Shown: positions 22,453-36,300 of the stretch, piece after piece
Layout: the number at the start of each line of letters is the position of its first letter
Position numbering within the stretch: the first letter of the stretch is position 1
Assembly (NCBI RefSeq): GCF_000003815.2
Contig: NC_049984.1
Location: forward strand, 6,961,189 to 7,016,023
Reading direction: 5' to 3'
Length of the DNA stretch: 54,835 nucleotides
Source: Branchiostoma floridae
Taxonomy: Eukaryota; Chordata; Leptocardii; Amphioxiformes; Branchiostomatidae
Notes under the pieces: model-generated
Told to the model about the DNA's origin: nothing
The model's database searches: none
What the model saw: only the letters and a program-made list of their open reading frames with translations
Program-made: the position numbers and the translations under genes

Positions 22453-25400
22453 TATAGTTCACAGGAAAATTATAGCCAAACGCTAGCTAGCATAAATGGC
22501 TGACTTTGAATATTTCATAATTATGTATCTGGGAAAAACTGGAGCGAAAATACAATGTAGGAATATGTTTTATCATGGATTTGTAGACTAGCATTTACTA
22601 CTGAAAAGAATTTGTTATAAAACAGTCCTTGTCCTATCATGTCATGAAAAATTTCTGAAATCATTCAGAACATCAACCAGCTAAACATCTTTCTTTCGAA
22701 TAGATCAGCAAATTGAAGGCATGCTTTTAACTACTAATACATGTATTTGTGCTACGCTCATGACATTGAAGCAAACAACCAACAATTATTTATGTGTATT
22801 TGTGGAAAATCAAATAACACTCACAGATTTGACCTAGATATAATGGAGTTTATAGGGGACTTCATTTAAAAGCTTATCTTCTTTGTATTGTCCTTCATTG
22901 AGACTAGTGCCTTTCACTGAGTTACATGTAACAAGGCGGGCCACATGGCGCGGCTATGACGTGCCCTGACTTGCCCAGACTAATCTCTCTGTCTTCGGAC
23001 AGGCCAAAACCTGTACAGGAGACGTTTTTCGACGATCGAAAATTTGGCAAGCACCTCCATCGGCTACTCACCCCCACATTGGTGTCACAAGTCGTCAAAC
23101 TTAACTGTCGTTACGCTATCAGAGTTCTAAGTTCTAGTCACAGACATACCTACTCCTTGATAGACGCCATGACTAATCTTAGTGACCACAGCACCCCATG
23201 ACAGCAGCCATGCCATGGTTACAGCCTCTCTGATCAAAAACGCTCAGTAGCCGTTAACGTTACCAGAAAATAGGATTGATTACAGACTGGCATGTAGCTA
23301 GTGCCTTATGCCTGTGCCCTATTACAAAACGCAGCCTCATGTAGAATCATACGCCAGGTGCTACCGATGGTCTTTTCCGACAGTTCAATTTTACAAATCT
23401 ACACATCTCAATTGCCGGAAATACCTCACAGACGATTCTTAGAATGTCACTTTTGTGACAGTAACCACTGACGGTCTATGGTGACTAGGAAACAAGGTTT
23501 ATCGAAGAAGCATGGCTCTACTCTATGAGGAAAAGAAAATCCTACAGCGACTACTTAAAGTAAGGCCGCCATGTTGAATTGAATACAGGTGAGGGCACGT
23601 GTTCCTACATCTAATACACCGTCCTCCAACCACTTGAAGAATTAAGTATTTGTGAAGTATTTCACACGCATATGAGGTCTAGTCGCAAAATTGAAAAATG
23701 GAAATTCAAGAACTTACCTATTCAACATGCAGTTATCGTGTCCGACTGAGACGGCATGCGGCTACGGGAACGGCGACGAGTCACACCCCTCCTCCCGTCA
23801 CGTACGAGCACTTGACTGACCTGGGGAGGGGGGCAGTTACAATTAGTGCTATGGCGGTGGTATTACTGTAGTGTTCCTGTTGAAATCAAAATACCAAAAG
23901 CGTAGTTTGCAAACTTGACATTCCCGGGACAAGAAAGTTTGAAAGCAAGGTGCACAACTCAGAAAAACTCGCCCCGAGTTAGCCTGTAGGTCAGGCGGAA
24001 ATATGACTCATGTATGATGGAATTCCCCACCTGTTGATCTTTTCACCGCCCGGAAGTACACACCCGTGGGTGGAAAGCTTCGGGAGGGTTATAGTGCGCT
24101 CATGAGAAAAAAAAAAGTACGATGTATTCCGATTGAAAACAAAATTCATAAATGGAATTTACTGTTGCAATTAAACAATTAATTTTCAATCCCTGTCCCT
24201 AAGTATCATAGGTTACTAAAGGGCATACTCGTAAGATGTCAATGACATCTGACGTCATAATGAGTGATAATCTTAAACATAGAAGGCGTTGGCTTGTCAT
24301 GTCACCTATCATGACAACTCACGGTCACGACAATAATTCTAAAGAAATGATACACACAGATGCATAAGGAAACATGTTGATGGAAATCTATACTATTTAT
24401 AACTTATTCTCACTAGAATTACACGCCCTAATGCCGGCAAATAATTTGGCCTCATTATTACCATGCTCAGCAACTGTTCACCTGCTATTGTCCTGACTGT
24501 AGCATTATAGTAATGTACTAAGCGATGTTAGACTATACCCCATTGTACGTTTATAGTGTGTCAAAGTGGTATTCTCTGGTTTCCACATAATTGACTTGCA
24601 TAATTGATCTAACAATGTTCGTTTTCATAGACTGAACACACTGGAAAGATATCAAATCACGTCATTTACAACTAGTACTATTACATTACGTTCATTTCTC
24701 ATCAATTATAATTAGGTCCTTATTTGTATAATTGATATCACCTGATAGTCCTCTTTTTCATAGTTACACATATCTCACATGTCTCATGTGTTTGAAAGTC
24801 GAATAATGAATGATTTTGTAGATTAGGCCACTATTTACATATCATGCGTCTAATTATGTTAATTATCACCCAATATACCCACATCACAAAGACAATGAAA
24901 GTCCTACAACGTTCGCTTGAGCTATTCTCTTCCAAAGTTTCGAAAGAAAATGTCTGCTGCAGCTAGGTCCAAAGAATGCCAATAGGGAGCCCAAACCTAC
25001 ACCACTCACTCTCTACTCCAAGAGCTATCCATCATAATAAAACCTGGGGGCAATGATATTTCTTTTGCCAACTACCAACATACCAAATATCTGACAAACC
25101 CTTCCACGGCTTCTCCAGCAATCCTGTTCACAGACGCACGACTCACGCATCCGAAACGCAACCTTTTCGGCAAAGGTGATCATAATGATAGCAATGACAA
25201 ATAGACGCTAGAGTACCAACAGCATTCAATTTTTAGGGCTCGTTTTCATACATTTTGTACGTTCGCATTGTATCGTACATTGTCCCTAACAACACACTTT
25301 TGCTCGGAGATAGCCCATTCACAAACCAGTATGGCAATGGTATTCTTGATTCCTCTTTAACTAAAGATGTTCCGAATGACATAAATGCTAAAACATCTGA

Positions 25401-26091
25401 TTGCTATATGCTGTCGCAATGTTATATATCAAATACAAGTTTTGATACTTCTACTATTGTCAGTCAGTCTCTATAGACATTGAAAAAACAAAAATTACAG
25501 TTCAAAATAGGAAAAAAAAAATTTTCAGACAGAAGTTCAGAGGAACAGTCCAGGGGTTTGTTTGATTGAGTCAACTGCATGCCGTCGGTGCCAAGTTTTG
25601 ATACAGGTGCGCAACAGTGGGGACTGTTCGGTAGTTGTAGTGTTCAAGTAGTGTTCAATAGTCAAGTTCAAGGTCCCTTCTGCTAGTTCAAGTTTTCACG
25701 GTGAGGAAACGAATACAATATCCACGAGAAAGTGCTAACAATTCCGATGAGGAAATTTTGCTTAAGCTATGATAAACTGACAAATCAATATTTTATCAGA
25801 TACAGAGTCAAAGCTACCTGAATCCCAATATGTTTCCGAATTGCCACCTAAAGGGTTAATGAAATACCCCATGCCCTAGCGTACAATTATAAGTGATGAA
25901 AGAGACCAATAGCGTGTGGACGTGAGGGTCAGGTGATCAAACAGTTTAAAGAGACTGAAGGTATTTACGTGTGCTACAAGCAAGGAGGCTTAGAAAGTGA
26001 AAGCAACTTGGTGCAAGCAAGGAGCCAGCACCACGAAGTCGAACTGGTCCATGACAGCTCCCTTGATCAAACCTAGCCATGGGGTCGGGAT
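22453..26091. other. Long stretch without supported gene
   Basis: I see no exon with good splice sites, no RNA gene and no clear element boundary here. The stretch 22930-24110 is GC-richer than its surroundings and may hold a promoter or a degraded repeat; 24110-25500 is AT-rich. Confidence 0.4.
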
Positions 26092-26224
26092 GTAGCCGAC
26101 ATATGTGCCCATTGAAGGCGGATGTCCCATATGTGATAACCGACCATCTAAAGATGCGACTTGGGCAGAAAAGTTCGAGGTGACGCAGGAGAGGCTACAG
26201 AACCTGGCCAAACTCGACGAAAAG
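26092..26224 (+). other. Candidate 5' exon of the TIR gene
   Basis: The plus-strand frame up to AAG/GTAAGC at 26224 has coding-like composition (QERLQNLAKLDEK) and ends in phase 0, which would fit the acceptor before 28567. The exon start is unclear: an AG at 26090-26091 is the furthest upstream choice, with others further in. No in-frame ATG is present, so a further upstream exon would be needed. Confidence 0.3.
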
Positions 26225-27307
26225 GTAAGCAAGAAATGATATCTGCATATACTAAAAGGGGAGATGCAAACAATTCATGTCTTACTCAATTGTCACCGCG
26301 TAACTTTCAATGTTACGGGTTACATGAAGAGGAACAGCATCTTTTCTCCCTGAGTCAGAAACATCAATGCCCTAGATAAGCTCGACTCACTGAGAGTGCG
26401 GGCTAACTAACCCAACAGCATAATGGAAAAGTAGGCGTTGCGAAGGTTTCTCCACCCTTATTGTTTTTTTTTTTCTAATTATTAGTGTTGTCTGTGCTCC
26501 CATGGAGAGGATCTCTTGTTGTAACCCTTTATATGCAACTACCACGCCAGCTATTAGGATTTTGCGACGGTTTCCAGTTTTGTTCATTTAACGCCCATGT
26601 CCGTGATGAATTAATTGGTGCTGTTTGTCATTAGTTTTTTGGTACTAATTTTCATTGCGTATGCTGCCGATGTTTTGTTGACCACTTCTTTCTCAGCAAC
26701 GCTGTCAATGTCGACGGCGAAGCGTAAATATGTGATTGTCTTTCCACCAATACCGATCTGTTGATGGAACTATGCATGACTGTGACTGTTCCTTCATGAT
26801 TTTCTTAAGTCATCATGCATAGTCTGGATTTTTTTCTCCAAGTAACATGAATTGCGGACATGGGGACACTAGCACCGCTTTCATGCAGCGCATCGGCAGC
26901 CGGCTATACTTACGAGTTGTGACGGTCATACCTAAGCATTTTTTTATGGGAAAAAAAGCACAAAGAAAATGAAAGTGTAATTCTAACCGTTCAGACCACC
27001 TTATTACCCTTTCACTGCAACAGCACAGCAAGTTATACATGCAGCACCTACCACGTCCACAAAAGACTTCTTTGTCAGCCTTTGTTGAGAACTTTAAATA
27101 GACGTCAATGTTTGCTTACTGTGATTAAGTTCTAGTAGGTTCACTCTGCTGAGTCACGGTGTGTGTACTTAATCTCAAATCTAGATATCTCTGGCCCACA
27201 TACTTGTGTTGTGTTTAATCTTTGTATAGCCATACTTGTGTTTGCTCCATACGCCTTTGCTACCGGATTTGCCAGGCCAGGCATGTTGTATGCATTTCAG
27301 TCTCGTT

Positions 27308-28115
27308 ATACCCCCCTCACATTATATACGATCTTCGAACGTACTTCGCGATCGCAGGAAGGTCGGCTGATTTTAAGATCTTAAGATGGTCTTGCGTATT
27401 TTTCGCCCAAAAACTGTCCCCCTCACGTATAAGCGAGGCTCGTGCGATCGACGGTGAATAAATCTATGATAATGAACCTCCCATGACCTCTTGCACGCGG
27501 AAAAGGTAACACAAAATGTTCCTCAAAAAAAGGCAAGAGATCAATAAATGTTGCTTACTTTGTTGTCGGAATCTTTTTAAACAATTAATGGAATGCGTGG
27601 GTATAATAGAAATGACAAAAGAAAAGAAAGTGTATCACAAAGTCAGCCTACATACTGCCACAGGGGCAACAATGTTAGAATTACCCTCACATTCTCAGCA
27701 ATTCAATATTTGCAAACAAACGGAAGTAGGGCGAACGTTGCCCGAACGTCACCTGACTGACGGGCGTTCGCCATCCGATTTTTAATAACTATGTCTGTGC
27801 TCGCCTATCGGTCTTCAATCGTTGGATTGACGCAAGACTATTGACCGATACCCTTGCGAGGTACGCACGATTTGTACGCACGATCTGCGACTCGGTAACG
27901 AGCTCTGCGATCTCAGAGATCTCCTGCGACTTGTCGCTTATGTTAAGAACATGTTTCGCTGCACCGCGACCATCGTACGACCCCTGAAAATCGCCGGCGA
28001 TCTCTAAAAATCGCAAGATGATCGTGAGAACACCGGACGTCTTACTCACGAAAATGTCATTTAGAGCTCGTAGACTAGTCTTCCGATCGATTTTCGCCTA
28101 ATGTGAGGGGGGTAT
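27308..28115. mobile_element. MITE-like element, 0.8 kb
   Basis: Inverted ends ATACCCCCCTCACATTA at 27308-27324 and the complement at 28099-28115. The interior is rich in CGATCG-type palindromes and has no credible gene. Confidence 0.6.
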
Positions 28116-28118
28116 TAA

Positions 28119-28360
28119 GGCCCCCTTTCCACTAGATGCGATCGCGATGCGCTCTCACTGCGACCTAAATAGCATATTTGTAACATTTGATTTCTTACTG
28201 GGTATATCATACATCATGTAAACGTGTAACTGAGAGGACAGCAAAACACACAAAGTGTAAAAAGATTCGTGTGTTTTCTATACAATTCGTTGAGCGATCT
28301 GTCAAATCTATGTCGCAGAGAGAGCGCTGCGAGAGAGCCGTCCTAGTGGAAGGGGGGTAT
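28119..28360. mobile_element. Short MITE-like element, 0.24 kb
   Basis: The ends resemble each other in inverted orientation (CCCCCTTTCCACTAG at the left, CTAGTGGAAGGGGGG at the right), and the arms continue in partial inverted similarity (GCGCTCTC, CTGCGAC). It lies directly beside the preceding element. Confidence 0.55.
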
Positions 28361-28566
28361 ATATAACAAAAAGGAGATGATTGTGGTGCTACCAATGTTC
28401 TTTTGAGTAAATGTGAATACGTGCACTTGTTTGTTGCAAAATAGAACCAACTAAGTTAAACACAACACAGGTGGTTTATATCTAGGATTACATCAGAGAA
28501 TCTTAAAATTTTTGAGGTACCGCAGGACCACGTAAACTCATGAATTTTAATTGATTTTGGTTCCAG

Positions 28567-30275
28567 ACTTCCTTCTGCGGTACATTTCCAGGGTTGGTGG
28601 ACTTGCTAACAGCGCAGACCACCAGTGATGTTGAGCAGTTCTGGGTTCTATTCCAATGGGTCCAACGTGAAGGCAGACGTCAGCAACCGCGCAAGTCGCT
28701 GCCAGGGGACTCTCCATTCGAGTTTCTGAGAGCGGTGAAGGACGGGAAACGATCTTATGCTGACTTGTACCAGAAATTGTGCAGGTACATGAAGGAAATT
28801 CTGTAGTGGTTTACTGCAACTTAACGCAAACTTCAGTTTGAGGAGCTAGTTAAAGTTAAAACCCTTCCCCTTGTACAGGGTGGTGCTCACTTCATTTTAG
28901 CCCTATGTCCACACAGGGCCACTACAATGTACATGTAGGGGCTTGTCCACCCGAAGTGATGTGTGTTCAACGTCCAAACTCTTTTTCATGTGTACTCTTT
29001 TTCATATGTGCTAAATTAGCTAACGTTATAGATAATTTTATTTGTGCAACATTAGTGTAAAGGAAAAGGTAGCTACTGGTTCTTGTAACACGGGCTTTTA
29101 GGGGCATAACTGATGAGTTATCATTTCTCAACGACTATTCCTAGACATTAAATTCATTTGTTTTGCCTGTAAACTATAGCACCGCCGACCTAAAATGTAA
29201 AACCGTAACTGGTCTTTGCAAGTCTACTGGCAACCAAGCGGGCAGACCCTCCGGAGAACGAGGTAACGTTACTTTCAAATCGTCATCGTGGAACGTGGTA
29301 ACCATCAATGGAAGACGCGCATTGGTGGACTGCCAATTCGAACTGAACTTCGACCCGGACCGAATGCCGCCATGTTATTTCTTGTCGCTCCCTACCCACT
29401 TTGCCACTACCCACTTTCCTGATGACAGGTCCCTTCAACTGCTCCAGGGCAGCGTCACGTTGGCACAGTTCCGAAGCCACGACACTTGTTTGAAATCATC
29501 AGCGCGTGGAAAGGTAGCCGCGGAGGGGTCTCCAGTTAGAAAGAAAGCGAAACGAGATGAACCTAAAGAAGAAAGGAAGACGTCGGAGGCAGAGTCCAGG
29601 AAGGATCCCGACAGCGATCCGATTATGAGTGAGTAAACTTCTGCTTGCAGCATTGGTACTTCAAATTGAAGCAAATATGCCCTAACGTCATCTAATTGTA
29701 CATAGCCGAAGATTATGTAATGAAGTCACTGAAAAAGATGGTGGAATTAAGAAGTTCCTAAGCCAAGCGATTCAAATGTGATTTGTCTAGTCATTGTTTC
29801 CACTTTGAATTATGTAGTTCATGGTAGGGGTAAAACAACTTTGGAAATTGTCACAAAAATAATCTTCTGTACTTGTGACTCAACCTGAATGCCCTTTTGT
29901 TTTTTCCACCATATCATATCATATCATATCAGCGCTCGATGAACTGAAGGATGACCGCCTTAAACCAATTCCAGAAGGTTATACCCATCACATCATGATC
30001 AGTTACTGCCATAAGCAGAGGAAGAAGGTCGCCAAGATCAGAAAACATCTCGACAAGCTAGGCTACAAGGTATGTCACCTCCCGTATTACTAGTGCTTAG
30101 ACCAGAACGCTTAGAATCGAGCTCTCCATCTAAGCAGGCGTATTGTTTGATCGTGTCTTCTAGTCCATGCTTGGTTTACCCATGTGGTGTTGCTATATAG
30201 GTGTGGATAGACGAGGAAGACATGGAAGGGACCTTGGCAAGCTCCATGGCAAAGGGGATCATCAATGCTGCAATT

Positions 30276-30306
<31 letters not shown>

Positions 30307-33300
30307 TGCCCTTGCCAGGATTTTTTAATTTTTTTTTTTATTTATTTATTCATTTTCCATTAAGATAGACAAAAAACATACAGACGTTACATTACACAGA
30401 TGAAGCCTCCCTTTGCGGAAATGTTACAAAGAAAATCGATAGGTTGATAATTAATGACATAGTATGGTGAGAAAAAAGATGAAACTTAAACATTACATAA
30501 AGATCGCCACTTACCCCGGTGCCTCTCCAGTTTCCCTCTCCGAGACGCAATAAGATATTCGGTCTTTTCATAGAATAATACTAGCCTTTTGAAAGAGTTG
30601 AAATTTAGTCTTTTGCATTTCCTTGATTGAAAAATAAACAGTTTACCTAATAAGATTATCATATTTGTTAAAGATGATGCATATGTTGATAGGTCTCCGA
30701 AAATAATTATAAAACTGGTTAAATGAATATGTAAGCCACATTCCTGTAATAACCATTCCTGCACTTCTCTCCAGAATGGGACAACATAAATACATTCATA
30801 AAAAACATGTACATAACTCTCCTCATCACTGTTGCAAAATGAACATAAATTGGTTTCTATTAGATTCCAGATTCGTAGCATCCTGTTTGTTGGTAAATAT
30901 TTATAGAGCAGACGAAACTGAAAATATCTTAAACTAGGATCTATTGTAGATTTTACAAGGTTTATAAAGACTGATTTCCAAGGAATGGGTGTGTCGAAAT
31001 AATCAAACCAGGAAAGTCTGATTTTGTGAGCAACTGTAGTTTGGTTCATAGATAATAAGAAGAAATTGTAGATAGATTTGTTTATCTTGACTTGGCTTAA
31101 CCACTTGTAATTCTTTTGATGAGGTACACATATTACATTTTTTGATGCCTCAATACTTAGCAATGTTTTCCACTTCGATGGAATGGAAGCAATAAGCTGC
31201 TGATATCGTAATTGATTGCAAGTATCAGGGTAAATCGAACAAAAATCGTGGTAAGACATCAGGTGTCCATCTTCTGACAATAAATCATTTATAAAGATAA
31301 TTTTTCTATTCAAGAGTGCATTAAAGAGAATAGGTCTACCTTCAATTGTGATGCTTGAGTTGTTCCAAAGGATCTGTTGCCGTACACTAACTGGCGTCTC
31401 GGATTCTGTATATTGAAATTTACACCAAGCAGCTAACGCTTCAAGAATAAAGCCTTTTAACTTAAGAAAAGTGATTGACGACAGTTGAAAGAAGGGTAGT
31501 AACTGCAGACTCAAACGTGGGTTATAATGTATCATCATCGATGAGAACCATTCAGGGTGAAAATACAACTTCGGAATCCACGAAGCTTTCAAAGTTTGAT
31601 CGAATACACGTAAGTTAATCAAATTTAAACCTCCATTTTCTGTTGAGTTATAAAGTACCTTTCTGGCGACTTTTTCTGGACCGTCCTCCCAAATAAACGA
31701 AAATATCTTTTGTTCGTATCTTTTAAAAAAAGAATCATTTGGTGACGGTAAGGTCTGGAGTAGGTGGGTGAATTGGGGAACTACTAGAGAGTTCACAACC
31801 GTTATTTTGCCATAAAGCGATAACGATTTACCCTTCCATGGACGTAATATTCGGTCTAACTTATCTAACCTAGGTTCTATATTGGTTTCAACAATAAGAT
31901 TCATATCAGCAGGAATATGTACACCTAATATATCTACATCTCCATCTACCCATTGTACAGGTAAGTGGGTGGGTAGTCGAAACTTTGAATGTTTTAAAGA
32001 GCCTAGTCTTAGAATTTTACATTTTTCTGCATTTAATTCAAGGCCTGATATATTTGAAAAACCGTCAATATCGGATAATAATGAATAAAATGAATCAAGT
32101 TTTGGCTCAAAGGGAAAGTTGGCATCGTCTGCAAACTGAGAAACTTTCGAACATTTTCCATATACCCGTAAACCTTTAATGGACTGGTTGGATCGTATCT
32201 TTATTGCTAGAACTTCAGCAGCGAGAATGAAAATATAGGGGGACAAGGGACAGCCTTGGCGTACACCACGACTTAACTGGAAGGGTTTTGATATGTATCC
32301 ACTGTTTATTACGGAACTTGATGTGTCTCTGTATAAAACCTTTACCCACTTTATTAATTCTGGGCCAAACCTAAAGAATTCTAAACATTTGAACATAAAA
32401 TCCCACCGTAACGTATCGAACGCTTTCCTAAAATCTGCTATGAATATTAGACCAGGTTTCTCTTCGTCATCGTAATGCTCTATAATGTCAATTAGTTTTC
32501 TTATATTTTCCCCTATGTATCTATCTTTAATAAAACCAGTTTGGTCTTGATGAACAATATCTGATATTACATTCTTTATTCTTAAAGCAATACATTTGGA
32601 TATAATTTTTGTGTCGCATCCTGACAAGGTGAGAGGCCGCCAGTTTCCCATTATGCTTGGATCTTTGTCCACCCCCTTACTATCTTTCTTAAGAAGAAGA
32701 GAAATAATTCCTTGCTTTTGGGTCCCAGACAGATGTCCGTTATCAAAGGCAAAATTAAAACATTGTAACATTGGTACCTTAAAAGTATCAAAAAAGACTC
32801 TGTATACCTCTATCGGAATACCGTCGTGTCCTGGAGCCTTACCATTTTGGAATGTTGAAATAGCATGTTTAACTTCTTCCTCTGTTATCAAACCTTCACA
32901 ATCTTGTTGCTGTGCATGAGACAAACATTTACTATATTGTGGAGGAAAAAACGTACTACAGTATGTGTCAGTGAGAGGCACTGGGGGCTCTTCAAAAGAG
33001 TATAAGTTAGAGTAGAATTTTACTTGTTCCGACAAAATTTCTTGTGGGTCCAATATTTCCTCACCCGAAACACGTGTAAGTCTTTGCATATTTTTTCTAG
33101 CATAATTTCGATGGATAAAATTAAAGAAATACTTAGTGCATCTTTCTCCCAGCTCCATCCAGCGGGATCTAGATCTTAACAAAAGACCGTTGAGACGTTC
33201 ATTATAAAGGGTTTCAAGTGAATTTTGTTTACATGTCATTTCGTCTAATTGAGCTTGTGAGGGAGAGGGAGTATTATCTATTTGACACTGAAGAGCATTT

Positions 33301-36300
33301 ATTTCATCAGTAAGTTGTTTCTCTTTGATAAGGTACTGTTTTTTCTTGTAGCTGGAAAATTTTATGCAGTGCCCTCGAAAGAAGCACTTGGCGGCATCCC
33401 AAACTATCTGTGGGCTTGCGGTGCCGATATTGTTTTGGAAAAACTCAGTCATAACAGTTTTTGTTTTCAAGCAGAAAGTTTTGTCATTGAGAAGTGATAG
33501 GTTAAATTGCCAATATCCTGGCCCTCGGGGAAAGTCTGTAGTTACAAATGAGAGTGAGATCAAATTGTGATCTGATTTAAATTTGTCAGCGATACAACAT
33601 TTAGTTATTCTGTTAAGCAACGAAAAAGAAATAAGAAAATAATCTAACCTACTAGCTTGAATCCCACGGCGCCAGGTGTATCTGACAGACTTAGGATTTC
33701 TAAAACGCCAAATATCGTGCAGATCAAATTTTCCTTTCAGTTCTGATATTGCATCAAGCGCATGAGGGTTGTAATTACGTTGCTGGACACCTGATCTGTC
33801 CACTAGAGCGTTCTGAACTGTATTAAAATCCCCAACCACGATCAAGCTCTCATTACTGATATCAAAAGTAGCTATATGTTCCTCCAATTCTTTAAAAAAT
33901 GAAGGGGAGTCGTCGTTTGGTGCATATAAATTAACAAGACAAAAGTGAAAATTATTTACTTCAATGTCTAGTATAATCCATCTTCCGCTGTCATCGGATT
34001 TAAACTGATGAACTTGGAAGGAGGTATTATTTTTCATCAAAATTGCTACTCCTCTCTGCCTAGTAGAACCATGTGAAAAATATATTTTACCACCCCATTC
34101 ATTTTGCCATTTTGCTTCATCTAATGCTGTTGTATGGGTTTCCTGTAAGCAATATATGTGGTATGGTTTCTCTTTTAGCCAAGTGAAGACTCCCCTTCTT
34201 TTATAGAAATTACCCAACCCATTACAATTAAAACTTGAGATTTGGCACTCTACCTTAACCATGTGTAAAGAGTTTTAAAGCGGCATGAAGAAGAGGGCAA
34301 GAAAGTCATCACAACGTCTCGGAGAGGTGCACGCTGAAAGGTCACCGGGGTATTGGGTTCGCACAGATGATCTATGAAGAAAACAAACTAAGAGAACAAT
34401 ATTACATAACTGACAAGCAACCATACTGATGTAAATCATAAGGCTAATCAACTCAACAATAATCATAATAACAAGTATCAACTCAATACAAGTCACACAC
34501 GAAACAATATTAACATAAAACTCAACTGTAGTTAGCTCAACCGATATTAACTCAAAGTAACGAAAGGCAACGTCATAAACCAAACGTGGAGTTAGCTTAA
34601 TAACAAACATTAACTCAATATCAACTAAGGAGAAACAGTAAGATAGTGTGCAATAATAACAAGTGTTAAGTTCAATGATAGTTGCTAAAATAACAAAAGT
34701 CAACTCGGTAATAGTCAAACCAGTGGCTGCAACGTCATGAGTCATTATTTGTATTAGTAAAGCGTTGGTTGCTATTGCAAATGATATCAACTCAGTGTAA
34801 ATCAAACAAATAACAATAGTGAAATAATACATTTCGACTAGAGGTATTATACTAATAACTGGAAGGGTCGTAGGAATTACCTTAGTATAAATGAAACAAG
34901 AAACAACCGGAACATAAATGTTATTGCAATTGGCACAGAAAACTGCAAAAGGGAGGGCTTCATAATAACACAACATATCAATCAAACAGACAGACGGCAG
35001 ATAACTTAGTGGCCTTTCCATCGTGTGCTCTATCCATCATCAGCATAGCTTACATTTTTATTCCACATAAACAATGTGTGGCTTGAGTCATATGAAAAAT
35101 TATGAAAATTGGTCTAATATTACAACTCAAGATAAAGAAATCAGAACTAAAAACATAACATTGATCATCGCCTTGTATGCATATAGCAAAGTAAATATGA
35201 AAATAAATCCGTTTCTGAACACAAAACAACAAGGTTTCCACCTTGGTCAGAAAATCAAAGTTACATAATATGATCACCGCCTTTCCGGATACAGGCGGTA
35301 ACGAAATGCTGCGGCTGGGCCAGAGGCCACACCTTTAATTATTTGTTAAAAGAATCTCAGATCGCGCCAGGCTGCAGGTGTTTCTATAGATTCTTGCACC
35401 TATAAAGCGTTCAAGCAAATTCCAGATACTAGTATTCAGGCCCGCCGCATATTTGCTACTACCTGAGCCTTACAACCATGGGAAAAACAGAGTAACATAT
35501 CAAACTCAAGTATCCTAACATGATTAGCACTCTGGTATGAAATAAGCGAGATCAAGTAACTACCAGTTGTAATTTCTAAGAACAGGTAGTGACAAAAGAA
35601 AGGCAGCTGATTGACCAGGGGTAAATCCTGTCTTGCTGAATTTGAGTCAGAAACCCACGAGTATGCTGGGTATATCGTTAACAGGTGCGCCATTGTTAGC
35701 TTGCACGTGTCATCATATAAACAAACATCATGTAAGAATGCGCGCTGCATATTTTTCACTACCTGTTACATTCAACAACAACAAAGAACCGGTCCTTCCA
35801 AATTTCAGTCATTTCAACACACCACACATCAACACACCATCAGAGTCTCAAAAGGTGGAGTATGTAGTTTAATATCCACAGTCACAGGAATGTCTGAAAT
35901 CCGACAATAAATCGACACGTATTTAAGCAGACATCCCCTTCTTGTACTCTGCCAGGATGAGGTCTACAGCGTCGACACGCTTCTTTTCCTGCCCATTAAC
36001 AAGTAGCAGTGCATATGTCGCCTTTGGGGGCACCCTTATCCAAACTTTATCATTCGTACCTTTAGCTGCCGCTGCAGCGGCGTCTCGAGCCGGCACCAGC
36101 TTAGCTCTCGCAGCCTGCAGAGGCGGGGGAAGATGTTCAAATACAGCTAAGCCTTCCTTGTTCCCACGAAGATTCCTCCCTTCCTTCAGAATTCGATCTC
36201 TGTCGTTGAAGTTCACTAACCTGACAAGTAAAGGTGGGTTGGGACGTGACTTCGTAGGCTTGGAGAGACGATGAACTGCTACGAGCGGGACTGGATCGAG

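Noticed and set aside
32293-33570. Plus-strand open frames within the LINE
   Set aside because: Shadows of ORF2 on the opposite strand.
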